A stretch of DNA of 64,000 nucleotides from Phlebotomus papatasi. Taxonomy: Eukaryota > Arthropoda > Insecta > Diptera > Psychodidae. The position numbers and the translations under genes are program-made. Location: assembly GCF_024763615.1 (NCBI RefSeq), contig NC_077223.1, forward strand, positions 67,642,627 to 67,706,626. The letters are read 5' to 3'. The notes beneath the pieces were generated by a model. It had not been told where the DNA came from, searched no databases, and saw only the letters and a program-made list of their open reading frames with translations. Below are positions 36,201-48,858 of the stretch, piece after piece (position 1 is the first letter of the stretch; each line of letters opens with the position of its first letter).

Positions 36201-39200
36201 CCCGAGTTCCTGCGGGTTCCTTAAAAATTATGGGTTCTCTAGGTTCCTTGAGGATTCTCCGAGTCCCCGGTTTCCAGAGAAATTCCCTCGGGTTCCCTGA
36301 GTTCCCCAGGTTCGCGAAATATGCACATGTTCCCCAAGTTCCCTACGGGTTCCTTGAAAAATGTATGGGTTCTCCGAGTTCTCTGATGGGTCCCCGAATT
36401 CCCCCGGTGTATGTATGGGTTTCTAGAGTTCCCTTATATCTTGAGTCCCCCGATTTGTCCACAAAATATATGGGTTCCCCAGGTTCCCTTGGGGTTTCCC
36501 GATCCCCGGGTTCCATGAAAAACATGTGAATTTCCGAGGTTTTCTAGAAAATACATAAGTTTCTCCCGAAATGAGTTACTCGTTGATTTTCAAAAATTAT
36601 TCAGTAATTACCCTTTCTAATAATTTGATCCGCTGAATAACAATGCGTTGTTTATTTTTGGATTTCCCGAAAAGTCTACTTTTGAAACATAACTTTTATA
36701 AAAAATTGCATGAAGTAAAAAACTAAAAAAAATTACAGCAGTATAAATTATATTCTTACAGATGGTCCACTATTTCCGAAGTTGGTATTTTCTAAACCAG
36801 TGAAAAGACTTTTCTTGCCAAAAGTAAAACGGGAAAATTTTGAAAAATTTGAAATGTACATGATGTTCGAAAAGTTGCAGGGCGGTAAATTTTTTGCAAG
36901 TCTTAATTGTAAATTTCACGAATTCGTAAAGGAATTCCTTCATGTCGCATTTTGCCTTATAATCGTCTATGTTTTCCAACATCATTTGTAATTACCAGGT
37001 ATTTCGAATTGGCTGATTTATCAGGAATTTTGCCGATTTTAACATTTTTTAGGCTTATGAATAATATTGTTACATAAAGTATTTTATTTAAATTTAAACA
37101 TAGGGGAAAGTACCCATACTTTGCACGGTCGCAAGCTTCATAACTAAATTTTTTCTATGTTTCTGATTAAATATGACTCCGGAATATCTTTCAAAAACAG
37201 GACACTTTTCCGTAATTTTTAAAATATGGGTGCGATGGAGTCACAGCTATTGAAAAACACAAAAAAAAATTTAGTCATTATGAAGCTTGGGACCCTGCAA
37301 AGCATGGACTTGGGCACTTTCCTTCACAGAGATTTCTTTGCAAATTTGGCTCATTAGATTTCTTTCAATTCTAACACTGGCAATAAGCACAACAATTTAT
37401 TCGAAATATTTTTCTCTTCTAAAACATCCTTGACTGAAAATAATCTTGGTTCAATTCTAAAATGCAGCTTTAACGGTTTTATTGAAATTTTCTCACATTT
37501 CAATCTAATTATGTCAAATTATGCTAAAAATTCCAATCTCACCAGGACTATCGATGACTTTGAGAGTGACTCTGCTGGCCATCTTGGGTTCTGAAGACAC
37601 TTGGCACTCGTAGACTCCCTCATCACTCTTCTTCACATTGCTAATCACGACGTTCCAGACATTCTTCCCAGGCGACGGATCTTGGCAGTTAATTCTCGAG
37701 TCTCCCGTGAATTTTTCATTGTTGAAGAAGAGAATGTGGTAGTCTCTGATGCGGATCCACGACACATATCTCTCACCCAAATTGTGCACGATGCACGACA
37801 GTATCACAGTGTGACCCACAGCAGCCTCAATATCCCGTGGAACCTCCCCAAAGGTCGGTCCAATATCCACCAAATTTGTCTCCTCGGAAAAACTTCCTGC
37901 AACTTAAAGAGGAATATTTTGACGATGCACATACGGTAAAGATTAACATCTTCATCTCACGAAGCAACAAAATATAGTGCAGAGGCGTTTTGTGTGTGAA
38001 ATTTATTCAGAAAATAGAGGAAAAAAAAATGAAATGCGTGAGTCACACAAAAGTGTCCCCCTCATTTGAGCCACAAAAAAAACAAGCAAAATACTTGAGA
38101 AAATCCTCACATTTGCGTGTGTTTCATGTTCAATTTTTGAGATTCTGTGCCGGTTGTCTTCTTCATCTTTCGGGGCAAAAGAAACAGAGAAAATCGCCCT
38201 GCTAACGACTCGTCGATCGCATTTAATTACACCGAGCCGGTGAATAGGTCGTAAAATGCCTGAAAAAGACATCTTCAATGGCAATTTTGCACAAAATTGC
38301 CCAACTAGAAAGTTCCTCAATTGCGGAGGATCAATAAAATATTATTTAGGGAACAATAACAAGTTGTATTTATTAACTTTTGGGTAGATATTCCCTGATT
38401 GTAGACATCACTAGCGGAAGATACAAAGTGATTTTCTGCATTGACAACACAAAGAAACAATAAAATTGGTGTAAAAACTTATTTGAGAAATCCAGTTTTG
38501 AAATATGGATATGAGAATTGTAAGTTCTTTAAAGAAAATGGTCTAAATGACATTTACTTAAATGTCGCATTTAAATAATTGAATCATCAAATTTCATTTC
38601 AGGATAAAAAATTATTTGGAATTTTCAAGGTTTGATGATTATTTAGCTAAATTACGATTCCCAATAAAAAGATTTTTTTCTGGTTTATATTAATATTTGC
38701 TCATTAATTAGAAAACAATCATTCCATACAATTTCAAAGAAAACAAAAATCAAATATTATAAATTGATCACTCTCAAGATGAAGTAATTACGCCGTTCAA
38801 TAAAGAATTTAATTCACAATCATATGGAAAAAAAACTTGGGTGGATGTAGCTAGAAAAATAAAGCTTTCCTCAACTTTAAGTACATTGAGTTTAAAATTA
38901 GACAAATTCCATATTATTGACGGAAGAAATATTAAATTTAATGTGATTTTTTGAATGGGAAGATCATTTTATGGTAGAAATTTGTAATCATAAAACTCTA
39001 TCAATTTAACTAAAAAAATTAATGCATAATCATTTGGAAGAGGAGTCATTAACATTCATTATGTGGATGTAAAATTTGAACCTTTTGAACTAACTCAAAT
39101 AGCTTTACCTTCTCCATGATTTTATATAGTCAACTTTCCTAGTCGAAAATAAGATAAGGGAAGAGCACCAGCGATCGACAGTGTTCCTCGGATCGTCAGG

Positions 39201-42200
39201 TTAATACCGTATCGTTGCTCCAAATAAAAAGAATTTTTAAAAATGATTAGCTACTTTTTACCATTTAACTCTTACAAGAATTCATTGCATTAGTTCAGAT
39301 TTAATTTATAAAACCAATTTTGTGTGAGACACCTGATTCAATTCGTGACGATCCGAGGTGCAAAGTGCAAGTTTTCAATAAGGGCTCATTCACATGATGA
39401 AAAAGTACATAAGCAAAAATGCACCTATTTTTTGTTACTTGATTGTAAATATTTAAAAATGAAATGCATAGATATTTAGAATTTTTAGTTTTTACATACT
39501 GTAGATATTATACAATGCAAAAAAATAACAAAAAATGTAACTTCGCGACAAACGAGATGACGTGAAAAAGGCATTGGAAAAATTCCCGAAGGGCAAGGAA
39601 CTATGAGAATGAAGGTGGCCGAAATAGGGCACCAAAGCTATGTGTACATTTTTATTCATTTTAAAATGTATTAAGAATGATTTTAAAGTAAATAAAGACG
39701 ATAAACTGTCTACAAGGTTCTAAGCAACACTCCTTAAGTAGAAGGAATGAAAAAAATCAATTTCTATTAAAGATATTACATTACAAACTTGAGACCTTGG
39801 CGCTTGCATGGAACTATGCCAAAATTTGGCACACTTACCCTACTTAATTTTTTTAAAGCTTTGACACGATTAATAATAATAACAAAAACGAAGATATCAA
39901 AAAGTGTTTTGGGGCTTATATTTTCAACTAAATATGGAGCATATCTGTAAACATTCCGATCTGTGGTGCTCTTCTCTTAATTTCAAATATAAATGGCAAA
40001 GTTAAAACCCTGTGCTTCTAAAATCGCTTTCTCCGCTAAAGATAATATTCTAGATTTTAATAGTTTTTTTTAATAGATTTCGAATATTTTGATTTAAAAA
40101 ACCTTTCATCTTGGTTTTATTTAATTTATTTTTCATTTCATTTATTTACACAATAATAATTTAATTATTTTGTAGTTAATTCAGTAAGGGAAAGAAGTGT
40201 ACCTTTTAATCGGTTCGTCTTTGACATAGGGCTTTTTGCTCCTATTTTTAAATAGAACTGGGCCTTACCAAGATATAACTTAGCTTCACAACCCAATTGC
40301 AAAGCTAAATTACATTACGGTAAGGCCCAATTCCCTTTAAAAATAGAAGAAAAAACCGTATCTCAAAAGAACTCTAATTTCCCCTAAGTATACACTTTAA
40401 ATCTAGATATCATAAAGTTAGTTATTCAAAAAAAAAGTTATTTTTGAAATAATTCAAACTTTTCTGAAGTAATAGTTTATACCTCTGTTTTCAATAATAA
40501 TTATTCAAAGCTGTTTTAAATCAAATCATTTTAATAATTTACGGAGTTACATGTGTCACGAAGCCTAAAAGAAACAGCATATTTTCTTTCACTCAAAGAG
40601 AGAGCAGTTACATTCTATAATTCACTTTTTCAACTTGTGGCAAGGGAAGAAGACGGAAAGAGATATCGGCTTCTGGTATTCGAAGACCCCCCGTAACATA
40701 ACATTATCCAGAACGGTCTTTTTCCTTTTTTTCCCCATCCCCCGTCTTTCCCCTCCAAAACCACGTTTCTTTCATAAACGGCTCCTAGAATGTTTTACAT
40801 TTTCTAATGTGTTTTGGAGGTAGTCAAGGTGAACATTTCGTCCTTAGACACCTATGTTCGAAAAACATTTCGATATCGAATTTACGAATGTCATACTTTA
40901 AGTACTTTTGAAGGCTTATTTTTCGACGGATTTAATAAAATTTGATTTTTTAAAGATCTTGAAATTTACATCCCAGCTGCATCGAAATTAATCAGGAATT
41001 AACTCCTAAATGATATACCTTTCTTGGATTTGCTTCTTATTTGTTTTTATATTTATTACAAATATTAAAATATTCTAAATGTGTTTTTCTTAGGCATTTT
41101 TTTTCATTTTGGAATGATTTTTTTTTCAATTTATTAATCAATTTAATCGGCAGTAAACCGGTATGCGGTATGCCCCCAAAAAGAATACAAAAAGATAATT
41201 ACACGGAGAAATCCTTCTCGTGAGTTCGAGCACTCTGCAAAGCTGAGACGCTATGCTATCTTTTTTTTAACATAATAAAAAGTTAATTCAAGCTCAGTGC
41301 AACATTCAGCCTAAATTTTCTGAAATTATCATTTGAAAATTTTAATTATTCTGCCGCTGGAAACTGATTTTCGGAGTCCTTTTTGAGTAATCCCTACCCT
41401 TAGTTTGCGGTAAAAAAAAATTACTGGAAATAGGCTCAGCTTCTGTAGTCAAAAAACTAAATATTTCCCGTTAGCAGAAAGTTTAAGGGGAAGAATTAAG
41501 CGACCTTCAAAGTATGGATTTTTATTTTTATTTTTAAATGGAACCGGATCTTACCGTGATATAATTCAGCTCTACAAACCAATTTTCAAGCTAAATAATT
41601 ACATAATTATGAAAAGGTTCAGTTGTATTTAGAAATAAAAGAAAAGGGTCTTTTTGGAAGGTATTCCAAACCAGAGATACTCCACTTACTACTAAACTTG
41701 AACTTGAACGGAGAATTTTATGATCACATGGTCACATCGGTCACATCTTATTTTACAAGACGAAATGTGGTCTAATATATATTTCAAAAATGATAATTTA
41801 TTATTTAAAGGACAATGGGCAGAAATGTATGGGAGCTGGTCCAACACTTCACAAGAGATGGGACTAGGCCCATTTTGTAGTCAAAAAGGACTGTAAGTTC
41901 TTGGGAAATTAAAGATATCCTTATGAAAATTCACAACTTTGACAATTTATCACTCGAAAACGGCTTTACCAATCTTAATGAAATTCGGACTAAAGTCGAT
42001 GTATGACTGAAGTTTTAAATAAATATTTTTAGATTTTCCCTCTGACTACTCAATCTGGTAGCTCGCATAGAAACTAATCATGTTTTAAGGCCATCGAGCA
42101 TTAGGGAAACAAAATGAAACCTTATTTCGTGTAATGGTAAACTGTCGCTATTTTCGGAGTCCTTGATGAGTCTTCAACATATCTCCCAAAGCAACTTAAG

Positions 42201-44108
42201 AATTAAAATAACAAAACTGAGAATATCCATTCTTTTAGTCAAGATACATCTTAATATTGCCTACGATTGTGTAGTGATTAAATCCCATTCAATTTCAAAA
42301 ATTAATGAAAAAATCGCCTTGTCCCACACTCCCTGTCCCAAATCTTCCTGGTCTCCCCTATGTCCAACTTGTATCACTTTACTTTATTATAAAATCAGGA
42401 AATTATTTCTTTTTTTATCCACTTTTCTAAAATCAGTTTCAGAACTTTAGTGAGAAATTTTTTGAAATAAATATTGGTAAATTTGTAAGAGAGAATCACT
42501 CTATTTTGTGTGCTCTAAAAAATTGAGTTGAATGGTAAATGCAATCAATTCAATGGTAAATTCAGATTCTAGGTTATAAATTATTAAATTATTAAATTAT
42601 GACCTTTACAAACCAGAAGCAATTTTCGTCAAAAAAATTTAAAAAAAACTTTGACGTTTTTTCATATTAGGGCGAATTTTCTTTAAAAAACTATTTATTT
42701 TACAAATGTTACTCCAAGTGTGTAGATGCCTTTATATGTGAGATAAAGAGCATGAATGTTGTGAAACTTCAGACATTCATGGTTTTGTTTATAGAGCAAA
42801 AGAGGAACTTGCTAGACTTTTATCTTAAAATATCACGAAAGCATTCATATGAAAAGAATTTAAAATATAATTTAAAAAGAATTGAAGCACCGTTCGATTG
42901 AAGTTCGAAACGATTCGAAATAAAATAGAAAGGCTGATAGAGACTTTCTAATTTAGTCAAGGCACACTTGGGGAAGTTATAACAGAGGGTGAATTAAATT
43001 TATTTCGGGAACGAACCACTAAGGGAGATTTCCCGAGACTTACCGGTGCATGGCACAGTGTGGTGCATTTCGAAATTCTGCTGGAACTAAAGACGCGTAG
43101 GAAAATTAATAAGGGAGATTTTCCAGGGCCAACCGGTGCATTGTGCTAAATATCCCAACAAAATAGCCCCGTTTAAACCGACCTTAAGTTAAAGTCATGC
43201 CAATTTTCATCAAAATCCGTGAATAAGTACATTTAATTCAGTTTCATTTTCTCGTAAAACCGCAGATAAAATTTTTATGTTATACCAGAATCTCTGTATA
43301 TGCTATTTTGGTTCGCCGGTTTAGGCTGATGTTTTAAATTCTTCAACGTTTGAAAAACTCCACTTGACTCTTTATTGTCTTGCTCATACTTCTCATAGAA
43401 CATCTGTATTCTATTGTTAATTACTTTGCTTTTCAGACCAAATACAAATAAATTCCTTCGTCTCGTGAATAACTCATCTTAACCTTGAGCAGAAATTCCG
43501 TAATTCATCATTATCAGTCCTTCAAGGACAATCTAATTTGATAGTCCTTTTATGCCGAGTTCTTTTTGCTCGCAGCAAAAAAAAAGCCTGCGTGGGCGTG
43601 CAAAACATTTTTAAGAATTCTCTCTCAGTGAGCACAAGACAAGGCTAAAACATATCTTATATTTATGGCAATACATCATCAAACTGCGTGGCAATTCTTT
43701 TTTAATTACTATCTATATTTGGGCAGTGGCTAGTATGACGCGTAATTTAAACACATTGATCAGAAATGATCTATTTTTCTTCTCTCGTATTTACACCAGA
43801 AAGCCCGCGCGTACTTCCTCTTGGCAAAGTGAGACATTAAAAGAGATTTCTGTATTTTCTTGTGGAAGTAATGAGAGAAGTATATAAAAAAAATGTGTTT
43901 ATGAGGATATTTCCGATGATTTATTGGCACATTCGTCACATTTTATCGCTTGTTCTGCAATTTTCAATCCCATTCGCACTTTGACACACTATTTTGTTGC
44001 TCTCTTATGCATAATTTTATATACAACCAATTTACCTGATGCAGCTGAAACTATTTCCGTGGTTGAGTGCAATAGCAGCAGGAGCACAAATACAATTGAT
44101 TTCCTCAT
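32882..44108 (-). CDS. Dpr-family two-Ig cell-surface protein, 3' end not found
   Basis: Dpr proteins are neuronal cell-surface Ig proteins that pair with DIPs in synaptic partner recognition (established for the family). Three exons join in phase: 44036-44108, 37543-37896 and 32882-33226. They give a signal peptide (residues 1-24, hydrophobic core VFVLLLLL), Ig1 (SCIVHNLGERYVSWIRIRD .. YECQVSSEPKM) and Ig2 (TFHCSAVH .. GAYSCSIPG). The WIR-RD-HIL pattern and YECQVS-EPKM are Dpr signatures; which paralogue it is I cannot tell. Ig1 is unusual in FFNNEKFTGDSRINCQ, which replaces the common strand-C'/D sequence and adds a cysteine. A C-terminal GPI or membrane exon should follow but is not recognised; without splicing at 32882 the frame stops at about 32781. 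Confidence 0.8.
33227..34877. other. Dpr-like intron, first part
   Basis: AT-rich with several TAATTAA homeodomain-type words near 33480-33540. No coding sequence recognised. Confidence 0.5.
34878..35483. mobile_element. TA-flanked GGGTGG element carrying a nested MITE
   Basis: TAGGGTGGCGGCATTACTTG at the left and AAGTAATGCTACCACCCT at the right. A smaller element occupies 35109-35267. No ORF. Confidence 0.7.
35109..35267. mobile_element. 159-bp TA-flanked GGGG-ended MITE
   Basis: TAGGGGAAACCGGGGTAGA at the left and TATACCCCGGTCTCCCCTA at the right. Confidence 0.8.
35915..36545. repeat. GC-rich degenerate minisatellite
   Basis: Repeated words GGTTCCCTGAG, GTTCCCCGAG and AAAATGTATGGGTTCTCCGAG recur at 40-60 bp spacing. 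The block stays open in several frames on both strands because of the repeats; coding is unlikely. It is sharply different in composition from its AT-rich surroundings. Confidence 0.8.
36546..37100. other. intron stretch with no recognised content
   Basis: Overlapping open frames of about 70 codons exist on both strands near 36770-36990, without a known domain. Confidence 0.4.
37101..37325. mobile_element. GGGGAAAGT-ended MITE, about 225 bp
   Basis: TAGGGGAAAGTACCCATACT at the left and CATGGACTTGGGCACTTTCC at the right; AAGCTTCATAA / TTATGAAGCTT mark the inner arms. Confidence 0.72.
37543..37896 (-). CDS. Dpr-like Ig1 exon
   Basis: A 354-nt exon between acceptor TTTAAGTTGCAG and donor GTGAGA, phase 1 in and out. 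It holds a full V-type Ig domain: Cys in ILSCIVHN, Trp in VSWIRIRD, DEGVYECQVS and closing TLKVI. Confidence 0.9.
37897..39154. other. Dpr-like first intron, proximal part
   Basis: 37980-38330 is somewhat richer in GC and includes CGAGCCGGTGAATAGGTCG; it could hold an alternative promoter, but there is no direct sign. The rest is AT-rich. Confidence 0.4.
39155..39980. mobile_element. inverted-repeat element, about 0.83 kb
   Basis: TAAGGGAAGAGCACCAGCGA at the left and ATCTGTGGTGCTCTTCTCTTA at the right. No transposase seen. Confidence 0.6.
39981..44035. other. Dpr-like first intron, distal part with repeat remnants
   Basis: Two diverged copies of one repeat lie at about 40185-40390 and 41485-41670 (TAGAACTGGGCCTTACC / TGGAACCGGATCTTACC). 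A fragment of the 1.2-kb GGGG element is at about 42310-42360. A 97-bp-spaced direct repeat (AAGGGAGATTT, CCGGTGCAT) is at 43020-43150. No exon recognised. Confidence 0.5.
44036..44108 (-). CDS. Dpr-like signal-peptide exon
   Basis: The ATG at 44108 has an A at -3. It encodes 24 residues (MRKSIVFVLLLLLHSTTEIV..) plus one base of codon 25, ending at a GTAAAT donor. The frame is open to an upstream ATG at 44186, but the signal peptide fits best from 44108. The join to 37896 makes ..SAASGSFSEETN with no stop. Confidence 0.68.
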
Positions 44109-44902
44109 TTTCTTCACGGGATTCGGATTTTGTTTAAGAAACCTCACAAAATTCATCTTTTTTCTCTCTCTGCGAAAGTTTTTCACATGGTATTTTTGGG
44201 ATAGAAAATTAAGTCTTTTTCTCGATGATTTTCCCTACAGTTTTAGAAGAAACTCAGCACAAAATTCAAACCACTCGAGATTCTTCACATGAAGGAATAT
44301 CAGGCACTATATGGACGAATGGAAAAATGCTATGGGAAAAATTTTGTGAATTCAACCGGCCTTCCTCACTGAACAGAATTAGATATTCGACTGATGTAGA
44401 AAATAGATTTCGCGCCTGTCCATACTTAAGTAATTGAGAATGTGTGAGGAATTTCCCGCCTTTTTCCACCTCACCACATACGATATATACAACACCATAA
44501 AACATGTGATTCCTCCACGGATTGTTTATACAGTGGCATTAACAACTTCTTCACGGATACACCAATTTTCACGGTATTTTACGACTTTTCACGCAATCAT
44601 TTTCCCTCCATCTTCCTATTTTCTTAGCACATTTTCTTCTCCGTCCCTTTTTTTCTTTTCATTTGCCAAATGAGCCTCATTTGACCGACAAAGACATGCT
44701 TTTCTCATCAAGGAAAACCAACCAATAAAATCGTTTCGTATTCACTCTTAAAGAAAATCTTTTAGGCAATTGAGATTGGAGAGTTTTAAAAAATAAGTCT
44801 CCAAAACAATAATTCCAATTAAATTTACTATAGATTTTTTTGAATTAAAGAATTTATCCGAAAGCAGAACTGGGGCAGTAGTCAACATGGGGTAATTGTA
44901 TA
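44109..44902. promoter_or_regulatory. region upstream of the Dpr-like start codon
   Basis: It should contain the 5' UTR or promoter if 44108 is the true start. No clear TATA box or initiator can be assigned by eye. Confidence 0.3.
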
Positions 44903-45135
44903 TAAGGTAAAGTGCCCTCGAGTCGACCGGTTCCTCGATTCGACCGGTGGTCAATATTTGAATGTTTTTATGGTGATTTTCTATAAAATTGTCATTGATT
45001 CGTATTTGTTTATGGAATAATTAACCTATTAATGTTAGATCATACGCCAAATATTAGTGCAAATATAAATTAATTGAAAAAATAACTCTACCGGTCGAAT
45101 TGAGGAACCGGTCGACTTGAGGGCACTTTACCTTA
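44903..45135. mobile_element. TA-ended MITE with about 44-bp inverted repeats
   Basis: TAAGGTAAAGTGCCCTCGAG at the left and TTGAGGGCACTTTACCTTA at the right; arms continue through GTCGACCGGTTCCTC. Confidence 0.88.
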
Positions 45136-45260
45136 CTGAAATTTTTTAAATAAGATATATAACAATTCAGAGGACGAAATCGATTTGAATTTATAGACAA
45201 CAAGAGAGTTGACCACTGAAGAAATGGTCGACTAAAGTTCGATTAGTGTAAACATAAAAA

Positions 45261-45431
45261 CACTGGTAAATATGAAAGGATCAAATTGATCCAAAGTTGA
45301 TCTTTTTGCAAAAGATGGATCAAATTTCAAACTTTGAATGCACAATTATCATAATAGAACATCTGAATTTGCTCCATCCTTTGCAAAAAAATCAAATTTG
45401 GATCAATGTGATCCTTTTATTTTTACCAGTG
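45261..45431. mobile_element. 171-bp palindromic MITE
   Basis: CACTGGTAAATATGAAAGGA at the left and CCTTTTATTTTTACCAGTG at the right, with GGATCAA/TTGATCC words repeated inward. Confidence 0.8.
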
Positions 45432-47062
45432 AATAAATGTTTACATCTATACTAGCTTTACTACAACCTATTTTGTCACCTATTTACGAACAAAAGACAA
45501 AATTTTACGATTATTTTTTGTATGTTTAGAAACATTTACAAACAAATGTTTGTAAAAGTACAAAAAATGCTCTTCAAGTGATCATGTTACGAACAATGTT
45601 TGTGAAAAAAAGTACAAACTTTTACGAACTTGTTTGTGGATTATACGATTCACGAGAATTTCGTAACTCCCCCATAGGAATTCACAAACATTCACGAACA
45701 TTTTTTCAAAATATTTTTTCTATGAGCTAATCACACTATACGATGGGAAATAGGAATAACTATTTCATGAATTGCATAAAATAATTTACACTTAAAGATT
45801 TAGTCGATCAAATCAAATCAAATTAAATTGAGCCCTATGTCCCAAATGGACTCAGACTGATCCTCGAAAATATTTAACGTATCTAGAGGAAACTGTAGCA
45901 CCACAGAATATGTTGTAGCACCGAACTCTGATTTTTATTTCTAAAACTTTGGACTATAACAAACACTTATTTCAGTGGACAAGCATCCCTCCCTATAGTA
46001 CCTATAAATTGCGGGAGGTCTCGTTCTCTAAGTCTATTATCTAATTTAAAAGAAATGCAGTGTTCGGTGACGCCCCAGTTTCCCCTACTTATGCTGTAAG
46101 AGGATCAGCTCAAACTATCATACTTGAGATTTTAGGATCAGAGATTAAAGGGGTACTTTACGCAACAAATTTTACATGCAAAATATTTTCAAAGATCAAC
46201 CTGAGTCTAAATGGGTTTATACTTAACCCATTCAGTCAATGTATCAGAAATACTTGAGATAGAATGTTCATATTTTGGGATTAGTTTCCTACAGATTAGT
46301 AGATGAATTTTTTGAAAAGAAAAATTTTGTATCTCATATGGGGGCGCGGGGAGCCTCTGTCAAACACACGTATTAACGGTCACTAAATTTAAATTCTGTG
46401 CATTAATTCATTACAAACTCTATTGATTTAGGTAGAGGAACTATCCAAGAACACCAATTAGCAACTAGAATTCAAATCAGGAAAGACGATGAAAGCCAAT
46501 TTTAACAAATTCGACGGGATGTCGTATTTTCCGTCCGCCATTTTGAGCAAAAATTTTGCATGACCTTCCGCGAAGCAAGAAAATAATAACAAAATGTATT
46601 TTCATCTCTGTCGGACTATTTTTGTCAAGTAACTGAATAACTAATGTTACTAAAAATCCATTCCCGACAGCAATTCAGACAAAAATTGCCCAGAAATAAA
46701 TCATCAAAAATCACTAAATTTGCGTATGATATGTAATACAATGGTAAGGAATGGGTTAAACTTCTGTGAAACTATAATAAGTAACTTATAAATATAGCTG
46801 ATTTGAAATTAAAATTGTATGTAAAAGGGGTGGCAAAGCGTCCGAGGCTTTGCGAGCTGCTCGAACTCCCGAGAAAGAGCTCTGCCTTATATACCCTTTC
46901 GCAAGCATTCTAATGTACAGAAAATTATTGTCGAATTAAATTTGACTATAAATCACCACAAAACCATCTTGAAGTTGAAAATTGTTCAAGAAGAGGGCTT
47001 CAAAAAATCATTAATCTTTTAATTAATTAATTCAACAAATCGGGTGAAAATTAAGCTTCAAT
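45432..47062. other. AT-rich intergenic stretch
   Basis: Repeats of TTACGAACA / TGTTTGTAA lie at 45500-45700. A short GGCAAAGCGTCC repeat head is at 46827-46873. No gene seen. Confidence 0.5.
46827..46873 (+). repeat. short dispersed repeat with hairpin (tRNA-SINE-like head)
   Basis: GGGGTGGCAAAGCGTCC resembles a pol III A box, GCAAAGC pairs with GCTTTGC, and GCTCGAACTCCC is B-box-like. Relatives: 13458-13503 (minus), 41219-41258 (minus), 59210-59260, 62495-62539. The short A-to-B spacing makes a true SINE uncertain. Confidence 0.5.
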
Positions 47063-47870
47063 CTTGAATAATTCAAGATGGCGATTTTTCCGGTGATAGG
47101 TGTCTAAGGACGAAATGTTCAGCTGAACTACCTCCATAACATATCCAAAACTGAAGGAAATCGTCAGGGCCAATTTTTTTTTAAATTAGAAAAACCTCAT
47201 TTTTTGCCTATTTTTGGGGGATAGGGAGCGCATGAAGGGGGAGGGGGTAAAAACAGAGAGATTACTTTCGAGATAATGTCATTTGAGGTGGGGTCACCGA
47301 AGACCGGAAGTTGATATCTCTTACCGTTTAAATTTTATATGGGTCAAAAGACTGAAAAAGTGCGAAAAACAGTATTTTTAAAATAAATTTATTACCGTTA
47401 CTTTCCCGATCCATCACCGATTGTGACCGATGCAGTCGGGTTCAGAATTAAAAGATCTTTCAAAAATGTCCAAATTTGTCCAAATCCGTTGAAAATTAGG
47501 CCCTCCAGGCTGGTTTACCTTTGACCTTGAATAATTCAAGATGGCGATTTTTCCGGTGATAGGTGTCTAAGAACGAAATGTTCAGCTGGACTACCTCCAT
47601 AACATATCCAAAAATGAAGGAAATCGTCAGGGCCAATTTTTTTTAAAATTAGAAAAACCTCATTTTTTGCCTATTTTTGGGGGATAGGGAACGCATGAAG
47701 GGGTGGGGGGTAATTTGGGTAAGTTAGTTAGATAGAATGTATTGATTTCTGGGGGGGTCACCGAAGACCGGAAGTCAATATCTCTTACCGTTTAGCAGCT
47801 AGGATGTTGCAAAGTTGAAAAAAAAAGTCGATTGTGAAAACTGCTCTCTCTTGGAGTTCGAGCAGTTAAT
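47063..47870. repeat. tandem pair of a dispersed repeat (463-bp offset)
   Basis: Two units starting at 47063 and 47526 share about 190 bp nearly unchanged (CTTGAATAATTCAAGATGGC, CATAACATATCCAAAA) and then ACCGGAAGT-GATATCTCTTACC. The second ends in an ACTGCTC..GAGCAGT hairpin near 47845-47870. Related copies: 10970-11095, 48870-49170, 63430-63870. Confidence 0.75.
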
Positions 47871-48285
47871 ATATAACAATAAAATTTTCCAATATAATTA
47901 CATTCATGTACTTGTATCTAGCTTAAATTTAACAACATATTAGAGAGCTTTTATAATTGATATTATAATTGATATACAAGTCCAAAATTCTAAAGCAAAA
48001 AGAATTAGGGGAAGGTGGAGCTCCTTTGATCCGTTGGGCTACGTTATACAATTTTTTCGCATACACAATACGCAGCTTTGTAGAGGTTTCCTTCTTGAGA
48101 AAGAGAAACGCAGGGTCCTAAACTACATGCATTAGCCACCCCAATCACTCGATTGTAGCCTCATTGCAATTCTCTGGAGACATTTAGGAGAAATTGATCA
48201 ACAGGATGCCCCAAATCTGTGAGACGCTTATGGCTCTGGGCTTTTTTTTCTTTAGTTCGCCTTCCCCATTTAAAATAGAAAATGA

Positions 48286-48858
48286 CCAGTGATAAGCCAA
48301 GATAAGCTTATGGTAGCTGAGATTCTTTATAGGCAACTTCGAAATGCGTGCAACTCGGGGTGCTTGCAACTCGGAATGCGTGAAAATTCAATTGTGAGTT
48401 GAATTTTGGGGGTAAAGAATCACGTCGAGTTAATTTTATTCATTTCGACCGACAAAAACGGTTTACTCGACGCGATTCTTTATGGCTCCAGCACACCTTT
48501 TAGATCAGGAAAATTTCATGAAGTTGAAATTCGGATCTCTTCCTTTCTCACATGTTTTGCATATGTCTATCTCATTTTCTCGCACTCTTCTTCTTCTCTT
48601 AAACATCACTTCAAATTCAAATTAGCTCAATCGAATTTGGTATTCGAAAGAATGAGATAGTCATATGCAAAACATGTGAGAAAGAAAGGGTTTCGAATTT
48701 CGACGTTATGAAATTTTCCTGATCTAAAAGGTGTGCCGGAGCCATTACCCCCAAAATTCAACTCACAATCGAATTTTCATGTATTCCGAGTTGCACGCAT
48801 TTCGAGGTCGCCTGTAAAGAATCTCATCTACCATAAGCTTATCTGGGCTTATCACTGG
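48286..48858. mobile_element. 573-bp fold-back element with nested 66-bp insertion
   Basis: CCAGTGATAAGCC at the left and GGCTTATCACTGG at the right; arms match for about 200 bp. The left arm alone carries a 66-bp palindromic insert (48414-48482) and a 17-bp duplication of GCAACTCGG-type sequence. Confidence 0.87.
48414..48482. mobile_element. 66-bp palindromic insertion in the fold-back arm
   Basis: AAGAATCACGTCGAGT and ACTCGACGCGATTCTT are its ends. The partner arm at about 48740-48750 reads GGCTCCGG..TTACCCCC without it. Confidence 0.75.

Noticed and set aside
43924..44292. 122-codon plus-strand frame
   Set aside because: It is antisense to the signal-peptide exon 44036-44108 and matches nothing.
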